From JAUYIV01 sp035464675 (GTDB lineage Bacteria > Actinomycetota > Acidimicrobiia > Spongiisociales > UBA11373): a DNA stretch of 6,409 nucleotides. The translations under genes were made by a program, and so were the position numbers. Under the pieces are notes generated by a model. It saw nothing but the letters and a program-made list of their open reading frames with translations. It was not told the origin of the DNA and did not search any database. This document shows, in pieces, positions 1 to 5,441 of the stretch. The stretch is from NCBI GenBank assembly GCA_035464675.1, contig DATHSA010000011.1, positions 1 through 6,409 on the forward strand, read 5' to 3'. The first letter of the stretch is position 1. Each line of letters starts with the position of its first letter.

Positions 1-381
1 CTACGACGCCAGCCTGGTCTCCGCCAAGGCGGGCTTGTCGACGGCGATGGCAAATTCGGAGTACTCGCCGTTGGTGCGGAGGAGGTAGATCGCCTCGATG
101 TTGACGCCGGCCTCTGCGAGGCTGTGGGCCATCTCGGCCACCGCGGCCGGGCCGGGCTCCAGGACGGTGGTGAGCACATTGCGCTCCTCGAAGGCCATTC
201 CCGCCCGGCTGAGGACGCCGCGGGTGGTGGCGGCGTCGGTGACCACGATGTGGGCCACGCCCATCTCGTCCATGCCGAACGCCGCGAGCGCCTCGATGTG
301 CACCCCGGCCTCGGCGATGCGCTCGGTCAGGGCGGCCAGCATCCCGGGGCGGTTGGCGAGGTGCACCGTGAACTCGGTCAT
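1..381 (-). CDS. Tandem ACT-domain protein, probable small-molecule sensor
   Basis: Complete 126-residue protein with ATG at 381-379 and TAG at 3-1. It consists of two ACT-like modules and nothing else. The first is about residues 1-67, with the typical ligand-loop pattern NRPGMLAALTERIAEAGVHI at 10-29. The second is about 69-122, with PGPAAVAEMAHSLAEAGVNI at 76-95. ACT domains bind amino acids or similar small ligands at dimer interfaces and usually regulate enzymes allosterically. Stand-alone tandem pairs have no catalytic domain, so a sensory or regulatory role is inferred; ligand and partner are unknown. No signal peptide or membrane segment is visible, so it should be cytosolic. It lies 68 nt downstream of the nitrobindin gene on the same strand but appears to have its own promoter (-10 box TAGAGT ending exactly 6 nt before the ATG, with no Shine-Dalgarno), so its transcript may be leaderless. 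The family call is confident and the function is open. Confidence 0.88.
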   Translation of the reverse strand: MTEFTVHLANRPGMLAALTERIAEAGVHIEALAAFGMDEMGVAHIVVTDAATTRGVLSRAGMAFEERNVLTTVLEPGPAAVAEMAHSLAEAGVNIEAIYLLRTNGEYSEFAIAVDKPALAETRLAS

Positions 382-387
382 GACTCA

Positions 388-393
388 ACTCTA
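388..393 (-). promoter_or_regulatory. -10 box TAGAGT for a leaderless ACT-domain transcript
   Basis: On the minus strand, TAGAGT lies at positions -12 to -7 relative to the ATG at 381. This is the geometry of actinobacterial leaderless promoters (TANNNT, with the transcript starting at the start codon). No purine-rich ribosome site precedes this ATG and no convincing -35 box is seen. The assignment rests on motif and spacing only. Confidence 0.55.
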
Positions 394-449
394 CGCGCGG
401 CGCGGTCGTGTGAGCAGGCGAGTTCGCCACTGGCGAGCGGGCGGCATGC

Positions 450-929
450 TCAGCGGGCCCGCCGCAGCCTGGCCCGTAGGTGTACTCGAGGCGGTGACAC
501 CCGGTCGGTGGCCATCGACATCTCGTACTCGAGGGTCGACTCGGTCAGACGCAGGGTGCGGCTGCTGCTCACCATCCGGGGGTCGCCCTCGAGCGAGACG
601 CTGTCGAGGGTGACGGTCCACGCCCCGTCGCCGGTCGCGACCGGCGTCCCGCGCAGGATCTCGGTTCGGCCCGACTCCTGGGCGTCGTGGATGTCGATGC
701 TCCCGTCGTCCCGGGCCCTGAGGAATCCGGACTCCCAGTGCGATTGGACTTCGCCGTCGTCGGTGATCCGCCACGTGTCCTGGACGTAGCGCAGCACGGG
801 AGCGTCCTCGTGTGGGGCGAATCTCAGCCGTTCGCGGTAGCGGAAGGGCTCGAGGGTGGGGAAGTCGCCATCACCTTCGCCCTCCCAGGCTCCGGCGAGC
901 ATCGAGACGAAGTCGACCGCGGCATTCAT
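450..929 (-). CDS. Nitrobindin / THAP4-like heme-binding beta-barrel protein
   Basis: Protein of 159 residues, close to the usual 160-165 for bacterial nitrobindins. The N-terminal signature L-A-G-A-W-E-G-E-G is at 11-19. Strand-rich sequence follows, with Y-x-E-R-L-R-F at 31-37. The C-terminal P-R-V-H-L-R-A-R-L ends the barrel, and His150 sits where the proximal heme-iron ligand lies in the family. Nitrobindins hold ferric heme in a small barrel, bind NO and can isomerise peroxynitrite to nitrate. That role is family knowledge; the conserved motif and His are seen here. The start is ATG 929-927, because it overlaps the dehalogenase stop (928-926) in an ATGA junction and begins just before the GxWxGxG motif. 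The open frame continues upstream to 1352, but that part is antisense-like, Arg/Gly-rich sequence inside the dehalogenase gene. It is the last gene of the usp-dehalogenase-nitrobindin operon. Cytosolic, no signal peptide. Confidence 0.88.
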   Translation of the reverse strand: MNAAVDFVSMLAGAWEGEGDGDFPTLEPFRYRERLRFAPHEDAPVLRYVQDTWRITDDGEVQSHWESGFLRARDDGSIDIHDAQESGRTEILRGTPVATGDGAWTVTLDSVSLEGDPRMVSSSRTLRLTESTLEYEMSMATDRVSPPRVHLRARLRRAR

Positions 930-1816
930 GGCGCGGGGTCGGTTCGCCGCAGGAACTCCACGATCCGCTCCGCGACCTCCTCCCCCTTGTCCTCCTGGAG
1001 GAAGTGGCCGGCCCCTTCCACCACCTCCAGGTCGCCGGCTCCGGGGATCAGAGCGGCCATCCTCGCCCCGGCCCTCACCGAGAAGATCGGGTCGGAATCG
1101 CCGAAGAGCACCAGGGCGGGCTTCTCCCAGAGTGCCAGCGCCTCCCGCACGACCATCATCTCGGCGGCTCCCGGGTCGTCGTCGGCGAGGGGCACTATCA
1201 GTGGCATTCGCCACGCCCCCACCTTGTGCTCGGGGGTTGGGAAGGGGGCCTCGTAAGCGGCTACCACCTCTTCTGGCCAGGTCGTGATCGCGGCCATCGA
1301 GAGGATGCGCGCGACCGGGAGATTGGGGTTCGCCGTCACGAAGCCCTGCCATGCCAGGAACGCCTGACCGGGTTGCCTGCCGGTGTATAGGCCGGTGTTC
1401 AGGATCACGAGGCGCTCGAACCGGTCGGGGGCCTCGGTGGCGATCCGGAGCCCGAGCGGTCCGCCCCAGTCCTGCACCACGACGGCGGCATCGCTCAGGT
1501 CGAGATGCTCCGCCAGCGCCGCAATCGCCCTCGTCATCCGGTCGTAGGTGTAGAAGCCGGGGTCGGTGGGCTTGTCGGACCGCCCGAAGCCCGGGTAGTC
1601 GGGGGCGATCGCCCGGTACCCGGCTGCGGTCAGCACCGGGATGACCTTTCGATAGAGGAACGCCCAGGTGGGCTCGCCGTGAAAGAGCACGACCGGAGGT
1701 CCCTGGCCTTCGTCCAGGAAGTGGAGGCGCAGGCCCTCCCAGTCGAACCAGTTCGGCTCGAAGTCGTAATCGGGGAGTTCACCGAATCGCTCGTCCGGGG
1801 TGCGGACGAACTTCAC
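926..1816 (-). CDS. dhmA: Haloalkane dehalogenase, subfamily HLD-I (DhmA/DhlA-like)
   Basis: A 296-residue alpha/beta-hydrolase predicted to split carbon-halogen bonds hydrolytically, giving alcohol, halide and a proton (EC 3.8.1.5). It opens with VKFVRTPDERF, matching the conserved R-T-P-D-x-R-F start of subfamily I enzymes. This fixes GTG 1816-1814 over the in-frame ATG at 1909. Visible motifs are H46-G-E-P-T-W51, nucleophile Asp116 in V-V-Q-D-W-G-G with halide-binding Trp117, cap-domain A-F-L-A-W156 (candidate second halide-binding Trp), A-P-F-P at 190-193, catalytic acid Asp242 in F-G-D-S-D-P-I, and catalytic base His271 in G-A-G-H-F-L-Q-E-D. The full triad is present, so the enzyme should be active. 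Related serine or epoxide hydrolases would not keep D-W-G-G together with this N-terminus. The start overlaps the usp stop by 4 nt (GTGA) with no good ribosome site, and the stop overlaps the nitrobindin start by 4 nt. The substrate cannot be read from sequence. Confidence 0.92.
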   Translation of the reverse strand: MKFVRTPDERFGELPDYDFEPNWFDWEGLRLHFLDEGQGPPVVLFHGEPTWAFLYRKVIPVLTAAGYRAIAPDYPGFGRSDKPTDPGFYTYDRMTRAIAALAEHLDLSDAAVVVQDWGGPLGLRIATEAPDRFERLVILNTGLYTGRQPGQAFLAWQGFVTANPNLPVARILSMAAITTWPEEVVAAYEAPFPTPEHKVGAWRMPLIVPLADDDPGAAEMMVVREALALWEKPALVLFGDSDPIFSVRAGARMAALIPGAGDLEVVEGAGHFLQEDKGEEVAERIVEFLRRTDPAP

Positions 1817-2313
1817 GAGCCGTCGTCGGACTCGGCGGGTCGACCGGTGGGGATCACCAGCACCGGACGCCGGGACTCGCGCAACACGCGGGTCGACACG
1901 CTCTCCCAATGGGACTCGTCGAAGAGGTGCTTGGTGGCTCCCATGACCAGGAGGTCGGCGTCGAAGTCCTCGGCGGCATCGATGATCGTCGTCGCCGGGT
2001 CCTCACCTTCGAGGAACCGCACCTCGGCCTCGACGCCCCGGGTCGACAGGGCGGCGAGCAGGGGCTCGGTCAGCCGACCGCCCCGCTCCTCGACGTAGCG
2101 GGCGATCACCGCATCCTCCTCGGTGGACCACTCGGCGGTTCCCTCGTCGCTCATGGGATGCCACTGCTCGGATCGGATCTCGTCGAGGAACGAGCGGGGC
2201 ACCTCTATCACCGTGACCACGCACACCCGGCCGTCCTCCCCGGCGAGGCGCCCGACGAAGTGAGCGACGGGCTCGGGGCTGAGGACGCCTGCGGTGGCGA
2301 TGACGATGCGCAC
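1813..2313 (-). CDS. Universal stress protein (Usp) family, non-canonical nucleotide loop
   Basis: Protein of 166 residues, one Usp domain. It begins with the first beta strand R-I-V-I-A-T-A-G and shows the typical A-x-D-F-D-A-D-L-L-V-M-G-A core at about 114-126. It ends with S-V-S-T-R-V-L-R-E-S-R-R-P-V-L-V-I-P at 138-155, a strong Usp C-terminal signature. In ATP-binding Usps the loop after the M-G is G-x2-G-x9-G-(S/T). Here Gly125 is followed by T127-K128-H129 and then by W136-E137-S138, so the second and third glycines are missing and ATP binding is doubtful. Usps are small cytosolic proteins induced by stress or growth arrest; the specific role here is unknown. The start is GTG at 2313-2311, with a possible -10 box TAACCT 8 nt upstream and no clear ribosome site. 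It is the first gene of the operon and divergent from the flavin reductase. An acidic tail (E-S-D-D) ends the protein. Confidence 0.87.
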   Translation of the reverse strand: MRIVIATAGVLSPEPVAHFVGRLAGEDGRVCVVTVIEVPRSFLDEIRSEQWHPMSDEGTAEWSTEEDAVIARYVEERGGRLTEPLLAALSTRGVEAEVRFLEGEDPATTIIDAAEDFDADLLVMGATKHLFDESHWESVSTRVLRESRRPVLVIPTGRPAESDDGS

Positions 2314-2321
2314 GGGCGGGA

Positions 2322-2327
2322 AGGTTA
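2322..2327 (-). promoter_or_regulatory. Candidate -10 box TAACCT for the usp-dehalogenase-nitrobindin operon
   Basis: Minus-strand TAACCT fits TANNNT and ends 8 nt before the GTG start of the usp gene. Transcription would start at or within a base or two of the start codon, giving a leaderless or nearly leaderless mRNA. No ribosome-binding site and no recognisable -35 box are visible. This is a motif-based prediction only. Confidence 0.4.
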
Positions 2328-2343
2328 CGCGCCGCCGTTACGC
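2324..2343. repeat. 7-bp direct repeat GTTACGC x2, 13-bp period, in the divergent promoter region
   Basis: GTTACGC occurs at 2324-2330 and again at 2337-2343, separated by GCCGCC. The left copy overlaps the predicted -10 box of the usp operon and the right copy overlaps that of the flavin reductase, so a protein bound here could affect both directions. It may be an operator; it could also be chance in a short G+C-rich spacer. Confidence 0.35.
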
Positions 2344-2344
2344 T
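2339..2344 (+). promoter_or_regulatory. Candidate -10 box TACGCT for the flavin reductase gene
   Basis: TACGCT fits TANNNT. A start site 6-8 nt downstream would leave a leader of about 20 nt containing the G-G-G-A-G-G ribosome site, unlike the leaderless arrangement proposed for the neighbouring genes. No convincing -35 box is seen. Confidence 0.35.
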
Positions 2345-2360
2345 CCGCGGAGGACCCCGA

Positions 2361-2366
2361 GGGAGG
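2361..2366 (+). promoter_or_regulatory. Ribosome-binding site GGGAGG setting the flavin reductase GTG start
   Basis: The GGGAGG stretch is the strongest Shine-Dalgarno-like sequence in the window and ends 4 nt before GTG 2371. It supports this start over the internal ATG at 2398 and over the open frame that extends upstream through the divergent usp gene. The 4-nt spacing is slightly short. Confidence 0.65.
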
Positions 2367-2370
2367 ATGC

Positions 2371-2883
2371 GTGAACGACGAGACGGTCAACAAGATCATG
2401 TGGTCGATCCCCAACGTCCTCTGCCTGGTCGGTTCCGCCTCGGGTGAGGAGTGGAACGGGATGACCACCTCCTGGGTCACCCAGGTGGCGATGGAGCCGG
2501 TGCTGGTCGCCATCTCCGTCGACGCCCACGCCGTCACCCACCGGCTGATCGACGAAGGCGGGGCGTTCACCGTCAACCTGTGGGACCGTGAGGACACCCG
2601 CACCTTCGTCAAGTTCTCCAAGCCCGCCGAGCGGGACGGCGATTCGTTGAACGGCCGACCCGTGCGCCTCGGTGAGACCGGCACCCCGATCTTCGAGGAG
2701 GCGATCGCCTACATCGACTGCCGCGTGTGGCAGACCGTTGACTGCGGCAGCCACTCGATCTTCATCGGGGAGGTCGTCGATTGCGGCTTCCACGAGGGAG
2801 GCGAAGAGAAGCAGGTGGCCAGGATCGAGGACACGCGCATGAAGTACGGGGGCGTGCTGAGGGAGGGTCACAAGCGGCAGTAG
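2371..2883 (+). CDS. Flavin reductase-like FMN-binding split-barrel protein
   Basis: Protein of 170 residues, typical for the flavin reductase-like family. The FMN-binding region is visible as N-G-M-T-T-S-W-V-T-Q-V at 29-39, followed by E-P-V-L-V-A-I-S-V at 42-50. F-T-V-N-L is at 66-70, S-H-S-I-F-I-G-E-V at 127-135 (family pattern G-D-H-x-I-x-I-G-E-V), and a C-terminal K-Y-G-G close to the usual Y-x-G-G. Members reduce free FMN or FAD with NAD(P)H for a partner monooxygenase, or act as flavin-bound electron carriers. No oxygenase partner lies in the window, so the partner is unknown. The start is GTG 2371 because of the GGGAGG just upstream; the frame stays open back to 1909 but that part overlaps the usp gene antisense. 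It is transcribed divergently from the usp operon and convergently with the NERD-like gene 33 nt downstream. Cytosolic, no signal peptide. The family call is solid; the reaction is inferred. Confidence 0.88.
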   Translation: MNDETVNKIMWSIPNVLCLVGSASGEEWNGMTTSWVTQVAMEPVLVAISVDAHAVTHRLIDEGGAFTVNLWDREDTRTFVKFSKPAERDGDSLNGRPVRLGETGTPIFEEAIAYIDCRVWQTVDCGSHSIFIGEVVDCGFHEGGEEKQVARIEDTRMKYGGVLREGHKRQ

Positions 2884-2895
2884 CCCGTCACCCGT

Positions 2896-2913
2896 CGCTG
2901 GAGGCCGGCAGCG
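2896..2913. terminator. Weak hairpin between convergent genes
   Basis: CGCTG (2896-2900) can pair with CAGCG (2909-2913) around an 8-nt loop in the 33-nt gap between the convergent flavin reductase and NERD-like genes. The stem is only 5 bp and there is no T-tract on either side, so it is a weak candidate for a shared terminator. Confidence 0.25.
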
Positions 2914-2916
2914 CCC

Positions 2917-3399
2917 CTACTCCTGCCTGAGGCCCCAGAGCACCTGGTGCCGCTCTGAGCGGCGAAGGGGGAGCCCCGGGTGGGACCAGATGTACTCGGC
3001 GATGCGATCGCCAGGAACGACGCCGAGCCGGTCGAGTTGCTCGGGCTCGCCCACGATCGTCGCCACGAGGATCGGGTAGGCGAAGAGCCGGCCGTCGGCG
3101 CCGCGCCGCAGACGATGTGCCGCCATGAGCGCATCCTTTACGGGGGTGGTCACGCGATCGGCTGAGCGATAGATGCCGTCCTCGCCGGGCACGGCCGGTA
3201 CCGGGTCCGGGTCGACCGACACCACGAAGACCCCGTTGGGACCTACGACCACGTGGTCGACGACGAGTTCGTCCACCTTCACCTGGTCCACGATCGTCCA
3301 CTCGCGGGGCAGCGTCTCCAGGCCGGCCCGGGCGGCGGGTTCGGGGCTGGCGACGGCGTGTTCGAGCCACTCGCCGGATGGAGCGGCGACTTGTGCCAT
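2917..3399 (-). CDS. Short NERD-like domain protein with degenerate nuclease motif
   Basis: Protein of 160 residues, ATG 3399-3397 to TAG 2919-2917. Residues 33-62 resemble the core of NERD (nuclease-related) domains: E-W-T-I-V-D-Q-V, then V-V-D-H-V-V-V-G-P-N-G-V-F-V-V at 46-60. Asp49-His50 match the conserved I-D-H. NERD domains normally continue with E-x-K, completing a PD-(D/E)xK-like site; here the same place reads S61-V-D63, so both acid and lysine are lost. A helix with T-P-V-K-D-A-L-M-A-A-H at 85-95 and a strand F-A-Y-P-I-L-V-A-T-I-V at 106-116 follow, as in the family. It is therefore probably not an active nuclease; a structural or binding role is inferred. No transmembrane segment or fused helicase or kinase domain is present. 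No ribosome site is seen, and no alternative in-frame start was found in the roughly 55 nt upstream. It diverges from the DUF971 gene. Confidence 0.72.
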   Translation of the reverse strand: MAQVAAPSGEWLEHAVASPEPAARAGLETLPREWTIVDQVKVDELVVDHVVVGPNGVFVVSVDPDPVPAVPGEDGIYRSADRVTTPVKDALMAAHRLRRGADGRLFAYPILVATIVGEPEQLDRLGVVPGDRIAEYIWSHPGLPLRRSERHQVLWGLRQE

Positions 3400-3440
3400 G
3401 ACATCGCATCGGTCGACTCTGTGGACCCCTTGAGGTTCGG

Positions 3441-3446
3441 TAGCCT
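3441..3446 (+). promoter_or_regulatory. -10 box TAGCCT for a leaderless DUF971-ALDH transcript
   Basis: TAGCCT lies exactly at -12 to -7 before ATG 3453, the same geometry as at the ACT-domain gene. No Shine-Dalgarno is present in the intervening GGCTCG. This predicts that transcription begins at or next to the A of the ATG. No clear -35 box is seen. Confidence 0.55.
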
Positions 3447-3452
3447 GGCTCG

Positions 3453-3722
3453 ATGGAGGCTCCGCTCCGCATCGAGGTCGAACCTGCCGCCGTTGCCCTC
3501 ATCTGGGAGGACGGTGACACCACCACGATCCCGGCGTCCGACCTGCGGGCCGCCTGTCCGTGCGCAGGGTGCAGGGAAGGGGCGTCGCACTCCGGGACGG
3601 CGACGATCGAAGCCGCCCGGGTGGTCGGCGACTATGCCCTCAACGTCACATTCGGGCCCGATCACCACGCCACCGGCATCTTCCCGTACGACCTGCTGCG
3701 CGGACTGGGGAAGGCGTCATGA
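3453..3722 (+). CDS. DUF971 / gamma-butyrobetaine hydroxylase N-terminal-like zinc-site protein
   Basis: Small 89-residue protein consisting of one DUF971 domain (GBBH-like N-terminal domain). It shows the L-x-W-x-D-G-type opening (I17-W-E-D-G21), then L-R-A-A-C-P-C-A-G-C-R at 31-41 and H-H-A-T-G-I-F-P-Y-D-L-L-R at 71-83. Cys35, Cys37, Cys40 and His71 or His72 match the C-x-C-x2-C...H zinc site of the human gamma-butyrobetaine hydroxylase N-terminal domain. The catalytic oxygenase domain is absent, so this is not a hydroxylase. Elsewhere the domain occurs alone or fused to Mrp/ApbC-type Fe-S proteins; its biochemical role is unsettled. ATG 3453 is chosen because translation from here covers the whole domain and because of the leaderless -10 box. 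The stop overlaps the ATG of the aldehyde dehydrogenase by 4 nt (ATGA), so the two are co-translated and probably functionally linked. Cytosolic. Confidence 0.85.
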   Translation: MEAPLRIEVEPAAVALIWEDGDTTTIPASDLRAACPCAGCREGASHSGTATIEAARVVGDYALNVTFGPDHHATGIFPYDLLRGLGKAS

Positions 3723-5413
3723 GCCCTCTCCCCGACACGGCCGCTCCCGCAATCGACGCCGCGGTGACCACGGCGAGGGCCGCGTCCCGCCGTTGGCTCG
3801 AGTTGCCGATCACCGCCAAGGCCGATCACCTGGCGACGATCCGCAGCCGGTTCGCCGCCGTCTCCGACGACATGATCGCCGAGACCCTCGCCGCTAAGGG
3901 CCTCGACGCCAGGCACGCCGGAGAGGACTGGGCCAGTGGCCCGATGTCGGTGATCCGCACCATCCGCTTCCTCGAAGACAGTCTTCGGGGCATCGCCTCC
4001 TCGGGGCGGGTCCCGCTGCCCGACTCGGCGATCCGCGAGCGGCCGGATGGGCAGGTCGTCGTCGACGTCATGCCTGGCGACGCGTGGGATCGCATCCTCT
4101 ACCGGGGATGGAGCGCGGGGGTGTGGATGGATCCGTCGGTGGGCCGCGGCGAGGCGCGTGACCACATGGGCGGGATCCACACCAAGCCGGAGATGGCCCG
4201 CCCCGGTGTAGTGGCCGTCCTCGGGGCAGGCAACGTGGCGAGCATCACCCCGCTCGACATCGTCCACCAGATGTTCGTCGAGGGCCGGACCGTGGTCGCC
4301 AAATGCCACCCGATCAACGAATACATCGGTCCCCACCTCGAGCACGCGTTCCAACGGCTCGTCGACGAGGGCTTCCTCCGCTTCGTGTACGGAGGACCCG
4401 CGGTGGGCGCCGCGCTGATCGAGCACCCCGACGTCGACGGCGTCCACCTCACCGGCTCGGAGCGAACCTTCGACGCCATCGTCTGGGGCGCCGGCGAGGA
4501 GGCCACCCACCGTCGCGAGACTGGGCAGCCCCGGGTCTCGAAGCCGATCACGGCCGAACTGGGCAACGTCAGCCCGGTGATCGTCGTGCCGGGGAATTGG
4601 AGCACCGGGTCGATCCGGTGGCAGGCCGAGCACGTGGCCACCCAGGTGCTGCTGAACGCCGGGCACAACTGCAACGCCACCGAGGTGTTGATCCTCCCTG
4701 CCGAGTGGCCGCAGCGTGACGAGTTCATGGAGGCGGTAGCCGACGCCATCGGCTCACAGCCGCCTCGCGTCGCGTACTACCCGGGCTCGGACGACCGCTT
4801 CGACCGGATCGCCGGCTCGGGGACGAAGGTGCGCATGTTCGGTGAGCGCCGGCTCGGGATGGTTCCACCGGCGATCATCGAGGGCGTCGACCCCGAGTCG
4901 AACGCCCCGGCGTTTCGCGAGGAGGCCTTCTGTCACGTTCTCTCGGTCACGGACCTGGAGGGCGCCGACCCTGCGTCGTACCTGGAGAGGGCGGTGGCGT
5001 TCTGCAACGAGCGCCTCCGCGGCACGCTCAACGCCACGATCCTGATCGATCCGGGGACGGCGAAGTCGATCGGTCCGGCGTTGGACCGGGCCGTGAGCGA
5101 CCTCCGGTACGGAACCGTCGCCGTCAATGTGTGGGCCGCGGCCGGATTCCCCATCGGCGTGACCCCCTGGGGCGCCTACCCGGGACACACCCTCCAGGAC
5201 ATCCAGAGCGGCATCGGCTTCGTCCACAACGCCCGCCTGATCGACCGTCCCCAGAAGGCAGTGATCACGGCCCCCTTCCGCCTGGTCCCCGCGCCGCCCT
5301 GGTCGGTCTTCCACCGGAGGGGCGGGCCGGCCTTGCGGGAGACCACGATGTTCGAGGCAAGACCAGGCCCGCTCGCGCTGGCAAAGGTGCTGAGGTACGC
5401 AGTGAGGCCATGA
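3719..5413 (+). CDS. Divergent aldehyde dehydrogenase superfamily protein (564 aa)
   Basis: Predicted NAD(P)-dependent aldehyde dehydrogenase. It has 564 residues against the usual 480-500, the extra being an N-terminal part with a stretch at about 110-160 and a C-terminal tail from about 505. Active-site landmarks are all present: Asn172 exactly 23 residues before cofactor-site Lys195 (V-V-A-K), the same spacing as the oxyanion Asn and Lys of classical ALDHs; L-T-G-S at 244-247; general base Glu280 in I-T-A-E-L-G-N; catalytic Cys318 in N-A-G-H-N-C-N-A; and E401-E402-A-F404 for E-E-I-F. The usual G-Q-x-C is G-H-N-C, and the usual C-terminal P-F-G-G-x-K-x-S-G is replaced by T-P-W-G-A-Y-P-G-H. 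Activity is likely; the substrate is unknown. The start is ATG 3719, overlapping the DUF971 stop by 4 nt, with G-G-G-G-A-A-G-G ending 4 nt upstream; the open frame back to 3560 runs across DUF971 out of frame. An acyl-CoA-reductase-type activity cannot be excluded. Confidence 0.85.
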   Translation: MSPLPDTAAPAIDAAVTTARAASRRWLELPITAKADHLATIRSRFAAVSDDMIAETLAAKGLDARHAGEDWASGPMSVIRTIRFLEDSLRGIASSGRVPLPDSAIRERPDGQVVVDVMPGDAWDRILYRGWSAGVWMDPSVGRGEARDHMGGIHTKPEMARPGVVAVLGAGNVASITPLDIVHQMFVEGRTVVAKCHPINEYIGPHLEHAFQRLVDEGFLRFVYGGPAVGAALIEHPDVDGVHLTGSERTFDAIVWGAGEEATHRRETGQPRVSKPITAELGNVSPVIVVPGNWSTGSIRWQAEHVATQVLLNAGHNCNATEVLILPAEWPQRDEFMEAVADAIGSQPPRVAYYPGSDDRFDRIAGSGTKVRMFGERRLGMVPPAIIEGVDPESNAPAFREEAFCHVLSVTDLEGADPASYLERAVAFCNERLRGTLNATILIDPGTAKSIGPALDRAVSDLRYGTVAVNVWAAAGFPIGVTPWGAYPGHTLQDIQSGIGFVHNARLIDRPQKAVITAPFRLVPAPPWSVFHRRGGPALRETTMFEARPGPLALAKVLRYAVRP

Positions 5414-5441
5414 GTCGGGGCGACATCTCCCTCCGGACTCG

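Noticed and set aside
98..789. Plus-strand frames over the ACT and nitrobindin genes
   Set aside because: Shadow frames with no recognisable domain. The minus strand has two clear families here.
930..1352. Upstream extension of the nitrobindin reading frame to 1352
   Set aside because: It lies entirely inside the dehalogenase gene on the same strand in another frame, is Arg/Gly/Pro-rich, and has no homology-like pattern. The ATG at 929 in the ATGA junction is a far better start.
1817..1909. ATG at 1909 as dehalogenase start
   Set aside because: The extra 31 residues are Arg-rich and overlap the usp gene. The HLD-I N-terminus R-T-P-D-x-R-F begins right after GTG 1816.
1909..2370. Long plus-strand frame running into the flavin reductase gene
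   Set aside because: It is antisense to the usp gene. The GGGAGG site and the start of the flavin reductase domain place the start at 2371.
3560..3718. Plus-strand frame extending the ALDH gene upstream
   Set aside because: It overlaps the DUF971 gene out of frame and is Arg-rich. The ATGA overlap at 3719 gives a natural start.
3662..4666. 334-codon minus-strand frame opposite the ALDH gene
   Set aside because: Low-complexity Asp/Gly/Arg/Val composition typical of an antisense shadow in high-G+C DNA. The plus strand holds a full ALDH with all active-site residues.
926..5413. Complete haloalkane degradation pathway (dehalogenase plus aldehyde dehydrogenase)
   Set aside because: The two genes are in separate operons on opposite strands, and no alcohol dehydrogenase or haloacid dehalogenase is present. 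The link would be guesswork.
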